Assembly (NCBI RefSeq): GCF_029338235.1
Contig: NZ_CP119786.1
Coordinates: 1 to 64,000, forward strand
Direction of reading: 5' to 3'
Source: Haloarcula rara
GTDB lineage: Archaea; Halobacteriota; Halobacteria; Halobacteriales; Haloarculaceae
DNA length: 64,000 nucleotides
The notes below the pieces were generated by a model that saw nothing but the letters and a program-made list of their open reading frames with translations, searched no databases and was not told the DNA's origin. A program made the position numbers and the translations under genes. Shown here one piece after another: positions 42,701 through 50,449 of this stretch (its first letter is position 1; each line of letters begins with the position of its first letter).

Positions 42701-43600
42701 GTCGTCCACGACGCCGTCGACGCGGTGGTCGACCTCGACGAACCACACGAGATGAACTACGTGAAGAAACACGTCGAGGAAGAGACCGACGACCTCGTGA
42801 ACGAGGGGATGGATGCATCTGACGCCGAGAGCGCTGCGAAAGCCCGCGTCTTCACCACCCGGCCCGGCGGCTACGGCGCGGGCACGAACAAGGCCGTCGA
42901 CGAGGGCAACTGGGAGGGCCGCTCGGACCTCGCGGACGTGTACGTCCAGTGGGGCGGCTACGCGATGGGCTCTCGCGGCCGGGTCAGCGAGGCCCACGAC
43001 GCCTTCGAGCGCCGCCTCGGCAGCGTCGAGGCCACGGTCAAGATAGAGGACACCGCCGAACAGGACGAGTTCGACAGCTCGGACTGGTACGCGTTCCACG
43101 GCGGCTTCATCAGCGCCGTCTCGGAGATTTCCGGGACCGAACCGGCGTCGTACGTCGGTGATTCCTCCGACCCCGACAACGTGGACGTCTACACCAACGA
43201 GGAGAAGGTCCGCAAGGCGATGCGGGCCCGCGTGCTCAACCCGAGCTGGCTCGAATCCATGGAGGAACACGACTACAAGGGCGCCGGCGACCTCTCGACG
43301 ACCGTCGACGTGGTGCTTGGCTGGGACGCGACGACCGGCGTCGTCAGTGACCGGCTCTGGGAAGACGTGGCCGAGCAGTATGCCCTCGACGAGGACCGCC
43401 AGGACTGGCTCAAAGACGTGAACCCCTGGGCTTTAGAGAGCATCACCGAAACGCTGCTGGAGGCCATCGACCGCGGGCTCTGGGATGCGAGCGACGAGAT
43501 GGCAGACTGGCTAAGAGATATCAACCTCGCTGTCGACGGTGACCTGGAGGCGCGTGCCGGTGCCGCCGACGGCGAGGGGGTGACGAGTGATGACGACTGA
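39713..43600 (+). CDS. cobN: Cobaltochelatase large subunit CobN
   Basis: 1295 residues, full length for the family. Markers include VVDGFFYESHWTHENT-like WFYESHWTHENTRYVDAQ, VVLHNYPPSDDGIGTAFGLD, VHLGTHGSLEWLPGKTVGL, a late FTTRPGGYGAGTNKAVD and VQWGGYAMG. It inserts cobalt into the corrin ring with ATP, using an AAA+/VWA partner, here encoded divergently. It ends 11 bp inside cbiC. CobN belongs to the aerobic-type (late) insertion route, while cbiX belongs to the early route; the window has both. Confidence 0.95.
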   Translation: MPQLGLYTATENELGAVQRAAGQLDADLVVRSESDLDDEPAVDSFIEELTDATAVILWLHGAEDSMPGYERAVERLREAGVPLVVKATGDAFAYDDTSVPASQRDTVYDYLEKGGASNVANCLRYLVSEYGEADPAYDDPVALPTEGVYHPDYPGASYDELLATFDPAKPTVAVWFYESHWTHENTRYVDAQVRAIEAQGANALPIFCEPATDTEGQWSAEQVTEEWLLDADGNPTVDAVCSSFMFSLSMDERGRDADDEGQSAQDVFLDKLGVPVIQTVTTMRSRSRYDSSDTGVMGFELALSVALPEFDGNVITHPISGKERTEDAADIGSAPKQHFPIDDRIDHVARLAVNWAELRHTPNDEKQVAVVLHNYPPSDDGIGTAFGLDSPESTVNLLEELDARGYSTGPTMPDSGRSLVERLTAQLTLEDRWVAPEDVRELSVDTVAPSQYRAWFETLDSSFRENVLEEWGEPPERPFAIPGVEFGNVLVTVQPPRGFGMDPSKVYHDSDLQPPHDYVAFYRWLRNRYEADAVVHLGTHGSLEWLPGKTVGLDGESAPDQLIDDIPNVYPYIVNNPGEGTQAKRRSYAAIVDYLTPVMANAGTYDDLADLEELADRYREAGMEDARTDDGEHLEQRIWEVVDEMDLAVELGITGEIDEKANVRGPEEAGSTLAEGSVDGAEVSIDELVERVHEYLTDVKTTQIRKGLHTMGEPPTDDRLVDYLVALTRLENPSAPSLRESVAGVLGVDYDKLRNAPGEYDEALGMTYAEAADHIHETSLELVETLAEYDFDVPESELADNSSEVNMNLLVVDIDPLGDARAQSGAHDQLREALAYICEEAAPRVAGAAEEIPRTADALAGEYVPPGGSGAPTRGGVDLLPTARNFYTLDPRKVPAKTAWDVGSEVADGVLERHETEAREYPEEIGVVVWGTPTVRTRGETIAQVLALMGVEPVWSDAGRVEDVEPIPLEELGRPRIDVTTRVSGLFRDAFPAAASVVHDAVDAVVDLDEPHEMNYVKKHVEEETDDLVNEGMDASDAESAAKARVFTTRPGGYGAGTNKAVDEGNWEGRSDLADVYVQWGGYAMGSRGRVSEAHDAFERRLGSVEATVKIEDTAEQDEFDSSDWYAFHGGFISAVSEISGTEPASYVGDSSDPDNVDVYTNEEKVRKAMRARVLNPSWLESMEEHDYKGAGDLSTTVDVVLGWDATTGVVSDRLWEDVAEQYALDEDRQDWLKDVNPWALESITETLLEAIDRGLWDASDEMADWLRDINLAVDGDLEARAGAADGEGVTSDDD

Positions 43601-44328
43601 CGATGACAGTGAGTCGGCCGACGAGACGAACTTCGAGGAGTACGCCGACCTCGGCGCGACGACCGGTGACGCGATGGACATCGCCGAGACGAGCATGGAC
43701 CGCGTCCGCGAGCTCGTCCCCGACGAGACGCTGGGTGACCGCATCCGACAGAAAGCCGTCCACGCGACCGGCGACCCGGAGTTCCAGCATCTGGTGCGCT
43801 TCTCGGGGGCCGAGGAATCGGCCGTGGTCCGCGCTGGCGCCCGCGCCGTGCTGGCTGAACACCCCATCGTCACGGACATCACGATGGTCAAGTCCGGCAT
43901 CACCGGCCGGGGCCACAGCTGTGACGTGCGAAAGGCCATCGGGAACGGGGCCGACCTGGCCGCCGAGACGGGGATGACCCGGACCGCTGCGTCGGTGCTT
44001 GAACTCGACAAACAGGGTGTCTACGACAGGGCCATCGCGGTCGTCGGCAACGCGCCGACCGCCGCGCTCGCGCTGGCCGACTGCATCGAGGATGGGACCC
44101 GACCCGCCGCAATTGTCGCCACCCCCGTCGGCTTCGTGAAGGCGGCCACGAGCCGCGAACGCGTCCGCGAGGTCGCCGAGGCGTACGGCGTCCCAGCCAT
44201 CACGACGGTCGGTCGCCGGGGGCAGCGGGCTCGCCGCTGGCCTGACGAACGAACTCGTCCACGTCGCGAGCGACGCCCGCGATGGGAGCGTCGCCGTCGA
44301 GACGGACGCAATGGCGGGTGCGGACTGA
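43590..44328 (+). CDS. cbiC: Precorrin-8X/cobalt-precorrin-8 methylmutase CbiC, frameshifted
   Basis: Moves the C11 methyl to C12. Motifs: AVHATGDPEFQHLVRFSG, DITMVKSGITGRGHSCDVRKAI, TRTAASVLEL, AVVGNAPTAALALADCIEDG and PAAIVATPVGFVKAATSRE. The frame breaks near 44216 (GTCGCCGGGGGCAGC). Adding two bases restores GGSGLAAGLTNELVHVASDARDGSV and a stop at 44326-44328, for 247 codons. ATG 43590 overlaps the cobN end. Because the broken frame runs into cbiE in phase, uncorrected translation gives a false CbiC-CbiE fusion. Confidence 0.87.
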
Positions 44329-45104
44329 TGGGCGAGGAGTACGACCTCGAGGCGGGCCCCGACCCCGCGACGCTCGCTGCGTCGGCACCGGAACGACCGA
44401 CCCAGACGGGGACCGACCCCGTCTATGCCGTCGGCATCGGGCCCGGAAACACGGAATATCTGACCGGGCGCGGGAGGCGAGCCCTCGAGGAAGCCGACGT
44501 CGTCGTCGGCTTCGAGACCGTCGTCGAGTTCGTAAGCGAGGCGACCGACGCCGACCTGCTCACCTGTGGCTATCGGGACGAGGCCGAGGCGCTCTCTCGC
44601 TTCGGCGACCGGGTTGCGGCCGGGGCGAGCGGCGTGGCGGTGTTGATGGGTGACCCGAACCATTCGGGCTATCAGTTCGTCGGGAAGGTCCAGCGGGCGG
44701 TCGAGGCCCCCGTGCGTGTCGTCCCGGGTATCTCCTCGCTGCAGGTGGCCGCCAGTCGCGCGCGGACGCCGATGGAGGACACGGAGTTCGTGACGCTGCA
44801 CAAGAGCGGTCCCATCCAGGCGGACCTCGACCGACTCAGGGACCATGTCGGCCAGCGCCATCTCCTCGTCCTCCCTCGGCCGTTCGACTGGATGCCCGGC
44901 GACATCGCCGCCGACCTGTTGGAGGTCGGCGCCGACCCGTCGCTGTCGGCGCTCGTCCTCGAACGGCTGACCCACGACGACGAGGCCGTCACGCGGACCA
45001 CGCTGGAGGCGCTCGCTTCGTCGGCCGGCGGCGACGGCCGCGAAGAGACGCCCTACTCCGACCTCTCGGTGCTGGCAGTGCGGGCCGGGAACGACACAGA
45101 CTGA
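44328..45104 (+). CDS. cbiE: Precorrin-6Y/cobalt-precorrin-7 C5-methyltransferase CbiE
   Basis: 258 residues, a tetrapyrrole methylase: YAVGIGPGNTEYLTGRGRRAL, VVVGFETVVEFV, VAVLMGDPNHSGYQFVGKV, VVPGISSLQVAASRARTPME and FVTLHKSGPI. The GDPNHSG loop and short C-terminal domain fit CbiE rather than CbiF/H/L. It methylates C5; CbiT (11456-12064) does C15. Start overlaps the corrected cbiC stop as TGATG. Confidence 0.9.
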   Translation: MGEEYDLEAGPDPATLAASAPERPTQTGTDPVYAVGIGPGNTEYLTGRGRRALEEADVVVGFETVVEFVSEATDADLLTCGYRDEAEALSRFGDRVAAGASGVAVLMGDPNHSGYQFVGKVQRAVEAPVRVVPGISSLQVAASRARTPMEDTEFVTLHKSGPIQADLDRLRDHVGQRHLLVLPRPFDWMPGDIAADLLEVGADPSLSALVLERLTHDDEAVTRTTLEALASSAGGDGREETPYSDLSVLAVRAGNDTD

Positions 45105-45252
45105 GTATTGTCCCTGCGTTCGAGGTCTCTTGACTGCGTTTCTGCCGGCTTCCTCGCCCTAGCTGTCCGGTGCCAGGACTCTCACTGCTCGCCGAGAGCC
45201 CACTCACCACAACCTATTTGATGGACCCCGTCATCGTCTAGCCCAAGAGAGA

Positions 45253-45276
45253 TTGGGGTAGAACAAATGAAATTGT
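45253..45276 (+). promoter_or_regulatory. Cobalamin element before the second cbiX-like gene
   Basis: TTGG (45253-45256), then ACAAATGAAATTGT (45263-45276), identical in layout to the cbiT and cbiH elements. The ATG is 17 bp further on. The sequence after the element lacks the TTTTATGC box. Confidence 0.6.
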
Positions 45277-45292
45277 ACAACACCCGGGCGAC

Positions 45293-46078
45293 ATGACGAA
45301 CGAAACGATACTCCTGATCGGGCGTGCCACCGACGGACTGGCGGCGCTGCTGGAGACCCACGCCAGCCGACTCCGCGAGCGCACCGACGTCGAATCCGTC
45401 GCGGTCGCGACGTACGCGGACGAGCCGGTTCGCGAACTTACACCGCAACTAGATTCGGTGACGGCCGAGACGGTGTACGCAGTCCCGATGGTCGCCGCGC
45501 ACACGCGGGACACGACGACCGAGATACCGGCCGCGCTCTCGGCTGTCCCGGGAACGGTCCACTACTGTGAACCGCTGGGCCAGAGTCCGGCGATAACGGA
45601 CGTGCTCGCACAGCGGGCCGGGACGGAGGTCACGCCCGGCGAGGACGCCTCGCTCGTCCTCGTGAGCTTCGGCAGTAGCTCGAAACCCTATCAGCGCCAG
45701 ACGACGGACTACCACGCGAGCCGGCTGGCGGCCCAATCGGCGTACGATTCGGTGTTGACCTGCTATCTGCTCCAGAACCCGGCCGTCGAGTGTGTCCGCT
45801 ACAACGTCCCGACCAGCAACGCGGTCGCTGTCCCGCTGTTCCTGGGCCGCAGTGAGGTGACTGAACGCCGGATTCCGGCGGCGCTCGAACTCGACCGCGG
45901 CGGCATCGCGTACGCGGACCCACTGCTGGACCATCCGGGTGTCACCGACGCTATCGCCGCCGAGATAGAGAAACAGCGCACGCTCGCCGGCTCGTCGGAG
46001 CCGGTGTCGTCCTTCGAGGCGACGCTCACGGAGACCCAGCGACCGGTTGTGACCGACGGCGACGGTCGGTCCCGATAG
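45293..46078 (+). CDS. CbiX-like protein (sirohydrochlorin chelatase family), second copy
   Basis: 261 residues in two CbiX-like halves: ILLIGRATDGLAALLETHASRL, VYAVPMVAAHTRDTTTEIPAAL, VLVSFGSSSKPYQRQTTDYHASRL and NAVAVPLFLGRSEVTERRIPAAL. The GHGS metal-binding turn of classical CbiX is replaced by GRAT in the first half, and in the second half only GSSS remains, so classic chelatase activity is uncertain. It carries its own copy of the shared cobalamin promoter element. It is probably a cobalt or corrin-related accessory protein; substrate not known. Confidence 0.72.
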   Translation: MTNETILLIGRATDGLAALLETHASRLRERTDVESVAVATYADEPVRELTPQLDSVTAETVYAVPMVAAHTRDTTTEIPAALSAVPGTVHYCEPLGQSPAITDVLAQRAGTEVTPGEDASLVLVSFGSSSKPYQRQTTDYHASRLAAQSAYDSVLTCYLLQNPAVECVRYNVPTSNAVAVPLFLGRSEVTERRIPAALELDRGGIAYADPLLDHPGVTDAIAAEIEKQRTLAGSSEPVSSFEATLTETQRPVVTDGDGRSR

Positions 46079-46115
46079 ACAGCCCACTTATTTTGCCGCC
46101 GCCGCGAGCACAGCT

Positions 46116-46496
46116 ATGGAGGTGTTCGTCTACGGGACGCTCACCGAGCCGTCGACTGCCGGGCGTATTCTGGACCGCTACGAGTTCGACGGGCGGGCAG
46201 AACTCCGAGGACTCCACCGCGTCGACGGTGCGTATCCGACCCTCGCCCCTGGCGGGCGCTGTGAGGGGCGTCTCCTCTCGACGCCCGAGGTGGCGACCCT
46301 CGACCGGTACGAGGGCGTCGACCGCGGACTCTACGTCCGTCGGTCTCTCTCCGCCGACGACGGTTCCACTGTCCAGTGTTACATCGGCGACCCGGCACAG
46401 CTCGGCGTCACCGCTACGTGGCCCGGAACGGGGCCCTTTGCCGACCGCGTCGACCGATATCTCGAAACCAGCGACGTCGTCGTCACTGTTTGGTAG
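46116..46496 (+). CDS. Gamma-glutamylcyclotransferase (AIG2/GGCT-like) family protein
   Basis: 126 residues. Opens VFVYGTLTEPSTAGRIL, the GGCT signature YGTL, then LRGLHRVDGAYPTLAPGG, GRLLSTPEVATLDRYEGVD with the catalytic Glu, and YVRRSLSADDG. Family members form 5-oxoproline from gamma-glutamyl amines or amino acids. The substrate in haloarchaea, where gamma-glutamylcysteine is the main thiol, is not known. Stands alone 37 bp after the CbiX-like gene. Confidence 0.8.
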   Translation: MEVFVYGTLTEPSTAGRILDRYEFDGRAELRGLHRVDGAYPTLAPGGRCEGRLLSTPEVATLDRYEGVDRGLYVRRSLSADDGSTVQCYIGDPAQLGVTATWPGTGPFADRVDRYLETSDVVVTVW

Positions 46497-46565
46497 TCCC
46501 GCAACGTCCGCTCCCCGCCGGCCGGTCTCACGCTATACAATACAGACGTCTGTTACAGACGACTG

Positions 46566-46793
46566 TTATAGCGAGTGACCGTCTCCACATTGCGGGCAGT
46601 ACAACATCCCGTCTTTGATGAGTAACAGCGACTTCTCGCATTTGCTGCAGCGGCTAGAGAGTGATACGCCGTCGATTTCGTCCGTGACGGCGGCCAGCGT
46701 CGTTTCCATACAGTCGATGCGCTGCTCCGCTCTGAGGACGCGCTCCGCGAGTTCTTGTTCTGACAGCGACTCGGCCAATGTCTGTCCATCCAT
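46566..46793 (-). CDS. Small zinc-ribbon protein
   Basis: 75 residues. The N-terminal 45 are an amphipathic, coiled-coil-like helix (LSEQELAERVLRAEQRIDCMETTL). The C-terminal end is a zinc ribbon: SRCSKCEKSLLLIKDGMLYCPQCGDG, with two CxxC pairs 17 residues apart. Small zinc-ribbon proteins are very common in haloarchaea. Likely nucleic-acid or protein binding; role unknown. Confidence 0.65.
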   Translation of the reverse strand: MDGQTLAESLSEQELAERVLRAEQRIDCMETTLAAVTDEIDGVSLSSRCSKCEKSLLLIKDGMLYCPQCGDGHSL

Positions 46794-46987
46794 GGAGACG
46801 TGTACACTCTTCCAACAGATAGACCCAGTACCTTATCTTTGCACGTGGTAACTATCTGGAGCGCTCACGGCAGAATCCCGTAATAGCGATGGTAAACAGT
46901 CGGATATATGATAGTAACTGTGGGCGGACACTCGGAGTGGTGCGCCCGGCCAGGCGGGCACTTCAGACCACGCGCGTGTGGGGCGGG

Positions 46988-47389
46988 CTAGTCCAGTTTC
47001 CGCTCTGCCTCGGCCACCGACGTCGCTGTCTTTCCTTCGTATCCCGCCTGCCGGGACCGCCGCTGGAACGCGTTCTCGGTGACGGTGCTGGTCTCCGCCG
47101 CGACGACCCGGACCACGTCGCCGACGCCCAGCTCCTTCAGCTTGACCTGCGCTTCCTGAATGGGCTTTGCAGCCTCGGGCGAGGGCGGCGTGAACTCGGA
47201 GATATCGTTGATGATGCCAAAGCCGTCGTCGAGGCTCCCGGCCGCGTCGATGGTCTCGTCGGCGGCGGTCTGCATTTCGTCGGCTGTCAGTGTCCCGCTG
47301 AACTCCAGATACAGCGTGTTCACGGTCGTGTCAGCACGGATTTCGTAGCTCGCGTCGGCGTTTTCACCCGACTTGGAAATTGTCGACAT
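46988..47389 (-). CDS. STAS/SpoIIAA-like domain protein
   Basis: 133 residues. Alternating strands and helices typical of the SpoIIAA-like/STAS fold: TVNTLYLEFSGTLTADEMQTAAD, FGIINDISEFTPPSPEAAKPIQ, VVRVVAAETSTVTENAFQRRSRQAG, and VAEAERKLD. ATG 47389 (MSTISKSGEN) is the likely start; ATG 47407 is an alternative. No neighbours suggest a partner. Confidence 0.65.
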   Translation of the reverse strand: MSTISKSGENADASYEIRADTTVNTLYLEFSGTLTADEMQTAADETIDAAGSLDDGFGIINDISEFTPPSPEAAKPIQEAQVKLKELGVGDVVRVVAAETSTVTENAFQRRSRQAGYEGKTATSVAEAERKLD

Positions 47390-47854
47390 CGTACTATGAA
47401 TATTCATGGGGTGTGAACTTATAATGGTCATACCTACACGGAGCAGTGGCCAGCTTGTCACGGACGGTTCGGTCGCTGCTATCACAGCAGCGTAGTGACT
47501 GTCATGCCCGATGGGGAGCGCCAGCCCCTCGTCGACTGACAGCGCGGGCCCGGCCGAAACCGACAGCGCCCCCCAGGTCGGGCCGGCGGGACTGACAGAC
47601 GACAGCGACCACGAGTTTGCGTACCCGGCCGGCCAGCCGCGCGCCGCGACAGTGACTCCCGCTTGCCGGTCTGGCTGGAGACCGTAGGCTACTGCGCCCG
47701 GTGACCATAGCCGTCGGTCCAGCTGGGAAAACGTTTCACCAGACTAACTCGTATGATGTCGCGAGATGCACTCCCCACGTCTGTGTCACGTGACGGCCGC
47801 GAATCTGCAGCGAGAAATCGGGCGACAGCCGGTGAGCGCCACGCCTGTGTGCGG
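47390..47854. other. Intergenic stretch without a convincing gene
   Basis: 465 bp. A short plus-strand frame from 47511 (about 58 codons, acidic in its middle) cannot be supported. The region after 47700 leads into the next gene, whose long upstream ATG at 47753 adds a non-conserved leader. Confidence 0.4.
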
Positions 47855-48307
47855 ATGGTAAGCCCGGCTCGCGTGGACGCCGCGGTCGATCTCGCCTACG
47901 GCGGGCTGATACTACTCGCCATCGCTCTCATCGCGACTGTCGAGTTCGGTATCGGCATCGCGTTCGGCGTCGGCGTGTTCTCGGCGTACCTCCTCCACGT
48001 CGTCTGGAAGATGGCCCGCTTCGACCCGGACTGGATGACCAGGGTCGTCGAGGACGCCATCGACGACTCCGTCGAACGGGCGATGGACGAGCAGGTCGGC
48101 GAGCAGGTCGAGGACTCCATGGAACGGGCGGTGAACGGCACCGTCGAACAGGTGGTCGACGAGCGCGTCGCGCGGCAATTCGACGAGACCATCGGCGACC
48201 AGCTCGACAGCGTCGAGGCGCGGGTCGAGGCCGTCGACGAGCGTCTCGACAGCGCCGGGGCTGACTCGCACGTCACCAGGGCCGCCGACGAACCCGGGGA
48301 CCGATGA
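47855..48307 (+). CDS. Membrane-anchored helical protein, unknown
   Basis: About 150 residues from ATG 47855 (MVSPARVDAAVDL); the ATG at 47753 would add a poorly composed leader. Hydrophobic segments GGLILLAIALIATVEFGIGIAFGVGVFSAYLL make one or two transmembrane helices. The rest is a long acidic helix (SVERAMDEQVGEQVEDSMERAV...), likely coiled coil, in the cytoplasm. No family assigned. It precedes the convergent usp gene. Confidence 0.6.
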   Translation: MVSPARVDAAVDLAYGGLILLAIALIATVEFGIGIAFGVGVFSAYLLHVVWKMARFDPDWMTRVVEDAIDDSVERAMDEQVGEQVEDSMERAVNGTVEQVVDERVARQFDETIGDQLDSVEARVEAVDERLDSAGADSHVTRAADEPGDR

Positions 48308-48319
48308 GCCCCGATACGG

Positions 48320-48748
48320 TCAGCGAACGACGGTGACCGGCACCGAGGCGCGACGGAGCACGGTTTCCGCGACGTTGCCGACCAGGAACCGGTGGCTTGC
48401 GCGGTTCCAGTCGGCGCCGTGGCTCCCCAGCACCACGGTGTCGTAATTGTCGGCGCGGTCGAGGATGTTCCGGGCCGGGTGGCCGACGCCGACGACGGTG
48501 CCGACCTCGCGGTCGTGGTCGGCCGCGCGCCTGCTGGCGCGTTCGAACACCGGTTCGGCCCGCTCCCGGGCTGCGTCGTCCAGGTCGTCCTCGAGTGCGA
48601 GCCCGGCGGCCTCACCCATCAGCATCGAGGGCACGCCGACGACGTGCAACACGGTGACCTCCGCGTCCGGGAAGTTCTCGAGCGCGTACGCGAGCGCGTT
48701 CCCAGCGGGGTCCGAGTCGTCCATCGGGACGAGTATCCGCGAAATCAT
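48320..48748 (-). CDS. Universal stress protein (UspA family)
   Basis: 142 residues. Fold markers: ILVPMDDSDPAGNALAYALE, VTVLHVVGVP, DTVVLGSHGADWNRASHRFLVGNVAETVLRRASVPVTVV. The C-terminal GxxG-x9-GS(V/T)-type ATP loop is present as GSHGADWNRASHRFLVGNVAE. ATG 48748 is chosen for the ILVPMD opening. It follows the PiT permease by 34 bp on the same strand, so it is probably co-transcribed and linked to phosphate uptake. Confidence 0.88.
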   Translation of the reverse strand: MISRILVPMDDSDPAGNALAYALENFPDAEVTVLHVVGVPSMLMGEAAGLALEDDLDDAARERAEPVFERASRRAADHDREVGTVVGVGHPARNILDRADNYDTVVLGSHGADWNRASHRFLVGNVAETVLRRASVPVTVVR

Positions 48749-48782
48749 GCCTGTGGTAGGGCTCGTATATATAAATATACTG

Positions 48783-49958
48783 TCACGTGGCGCCGGGGAC
48801 CAGCCGAAAGAACACGTACGCCAGAGCTGTCGACATCGTCGGCCCGATGACCCACATGGAGACGTACTTGATGACGGCCCGGGGGTTGAACAGTTCCCGG
48901 GCGTCGAGCACCGGCTGTGGCTCGGGCTCGCCGATGGGCGCCGCAGCCCTCTCGGGCGCGGTATCGGCCGTGATGGCTCCCGGAGCGATTTCGTGGTCGG
49001 CGGTGTCGCGGGTGACGGCGCCACGGACGGTGATCGGTCGGGTGGCACGCCCCCAGCCGAGACCGACGATGGTCATCACCGTCCCCATAACGAGGCTGAT
49101 GGGGATGCCTATCCAGGAGAGCAGCGTGGTGATCGTCGAGGCGGTCACCATGACGAAAAGCGCCGCGAGCAGCGGAATCTCGCTCAGCTCGCCCCCGACC
49201 GAAGTCATCGTCCGTCGCGCGATGGTGAACCCGCCCAGCCCGATGGCCCCCGTCGCGACGAGGATGCCGACGTCCGTCCCGAGATTGCCGCCACTGACCA
49301 GCGGTGCGGCCGCGTTGGGCACGTTGCTCGCGCCGGCACTGAAAGCCATGTAGCACCCGATGGTGAGGACGACGACTGTCGTCACCAGTTCTCGACCGGT
49401 CGTGTTCGGGCCGAGAGCGGGTCGGGGCAGGCGCCCCTCGCGGTCGAGGACGAGCAGCGGTCCACGGGACGTCTCGATTTGCACGCGACGGTCGATTACC
49501 GGATAGACGTATCGGCCGACCGTCACACCGATCCAGAATCCGAGGACCGGTGTCACGACCCACCACGAGATTATCTCGGCGATGGTCCGGTAGTTCAGCG
49601 TGTCTGTCGCCAGTCCCAGCCCGGCGATGGCACCGACTGTGGTCATCGACGTCGGCACCGGCACCCCGAAGATGTTCGCGACGAGAATGCCCAGCCCGAT
49701 GAAAAAGAGGACTGCCACACCCGCCGACAGCGAGAGCTCCATCGTGATGATACCCTCGCTGAGCGTCGTCATCACGTTCCGGCCCACCGTCCAGCCGCCG
49801 AGGAAGACGAACACCGTCATCACCCCCGCCGCCGTCGATTTGCGTACGATTCCCGCGCCCACCGAGGGTCCCCACGTTATCCCCGTGGAGGAGCCCCCGA
49901 TGTTGAACCCGACGAACACCGCGGCGACGACACCGAGTGCCAGGAGGTACTCGACCAT
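48783..49958 (-). CDS. pitA: PiT-type inorganic phosphate permease
   Basis: 391 residues with about ten helices in two repeats: VGFNIGGSSTGITWGPSVGAG, NIFGVPVPTSMTTVGAIAGLGLA, and TIGCYMAFSAGASNVPNAAAPLV, the PiT signature (GFNxG and GxGxNN variants as GASN). An acidic cytoplasmic loop of about 60 residues follows the second repeat. ATG 49958 starts the first helix and follows a TATA box. It imports phosphate with a cation. A second, frameshifted pit gene lies at 57619-58862. Confidence 0.9.
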   Translation of the reverse strand: MVEYLLALGVVAAVFVGFNIGGSSTGITWGPSVGAGIVRKSTAAGVMTVFVFLGGWTVGRNVMTTLSEGIITMELSLSAGVAVLFFIGLGILVANIFGVPVPTSMTTVGAIAGLGLATDTLNYRTIAEIISWWVVTPVLGFWIGVTVGRYVYPVIDRRVQIETSRGPLLVLDREGRLPRPALGPNTTGRELVTTVVVLTIGCYMAFSAGASNVPNAAAPLVSGGNLGTDVGILVATGAIGLGGFTIARRTMTSVGGELSEIPLLAALFVMVTASTITTLLSWIGIPISLVMGTVMTIVGLGWGRATRPITVRGAVTRDTADHEIAPGAITADTAPERAAAPIGEPEPQPVLDARELFNPRAVIKYVSMWVIGPTMSTALAYVFFRLVPGAT

Positions 49959-49985
49959 CTGTCCGTCTAGGCGGAGCGGGACGGG

Positions 49986-49995
49986 ATAAAATATA
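49986..49995 (-). promoter_or_regulatory. TATA box of the pit operon
   Basis: Minus-strand TATATTTTAT is centred about 33 bp before the ATG at 49958, giving a leader of a few bases at most. Confidence 0.45.
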
Positions 49996-49998
49996 GCA

Positions 49999-50290
49999 CA
50001 GCTGACTAGTTTGCCAGGCTGGGTCGCTAACGCGGTCAAGCGGTCCGGTGGGGGAACTGTGGGGCCTGGTCCCGAGCGACGGATGGAGTTACGGAGAACA
50101 CATGGCTTGCCCCGTCGTGGGACCGTTGCCCTTGTCGTCTCTGGGAAAGCGGTGGACATAATCCTGCTTCTGTCAGGTACGTACCAACTGCTCGAGCGGC
50201 CAGACGGGGGTGAAGGCCGTCGGGTCCTGGAGGCAGACCCGCGAGGGTCCGGGCGGCAGTGTTTTGCGCTATGGGCACCGACAGACGGTC
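49999..50290. other. Intergenic stretch after the pit promoter
   Basis: 292 bp. No frame of either strand shows haloarchaeal coding composition; it holds the pit promoter at its left edge. Reported because it is part of a 650-bp region with only one small candidate gene. Confidence 0.3.
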
Positions 50291-50449
50291 GTGACTGGAC
50301 TGCGATTTCTGGCCTGTGACCATTGTGGAACGGTCCACGCGGAGCCGACCACCCCGAGCCGGTGTCGCCACTGTCGTGCCGACGGGCTCGTCGATATTAC
50401 CGACCGCGTGCAGGGCGACCGATACTTTACCCGACCGACACGGTCCTGA
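50291..50449 (+). CDS. Small zinc-ribbon protein, candidate
   Basis: 52 residues from GTG 50291: LRFLACDHCGTVHAEPTTPSRCRHCRADGL, giving two CxxC pairs, then DITDRVQGDRYFTRP. Compact zinc ribbons of this kind are a large class of small haloarchaeal proteins. The start is GTG; no promoter is obvious, so the call is moderate. Confidence 0.5.
   Translation: MTGLRFLACDHCGTVHAEPTTPSRCRHCRADGLVDITDRVQGDRYFTRPTRS

Noticed and set aside
43587..45104. A single 505-residue CbiC-CbiE fusion protein
   Set aside because: The middle turns into Arg-rich non-coding frame; two added bases near 44216 give separate CbiC and CbiE with a TGATG overlap.
47511..47687. 58-codon plus-strand frame between the STAS-like and membrane protein genes
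   Set aside because: Partly acidic but without recognisable motif, promoter or conserved ending.
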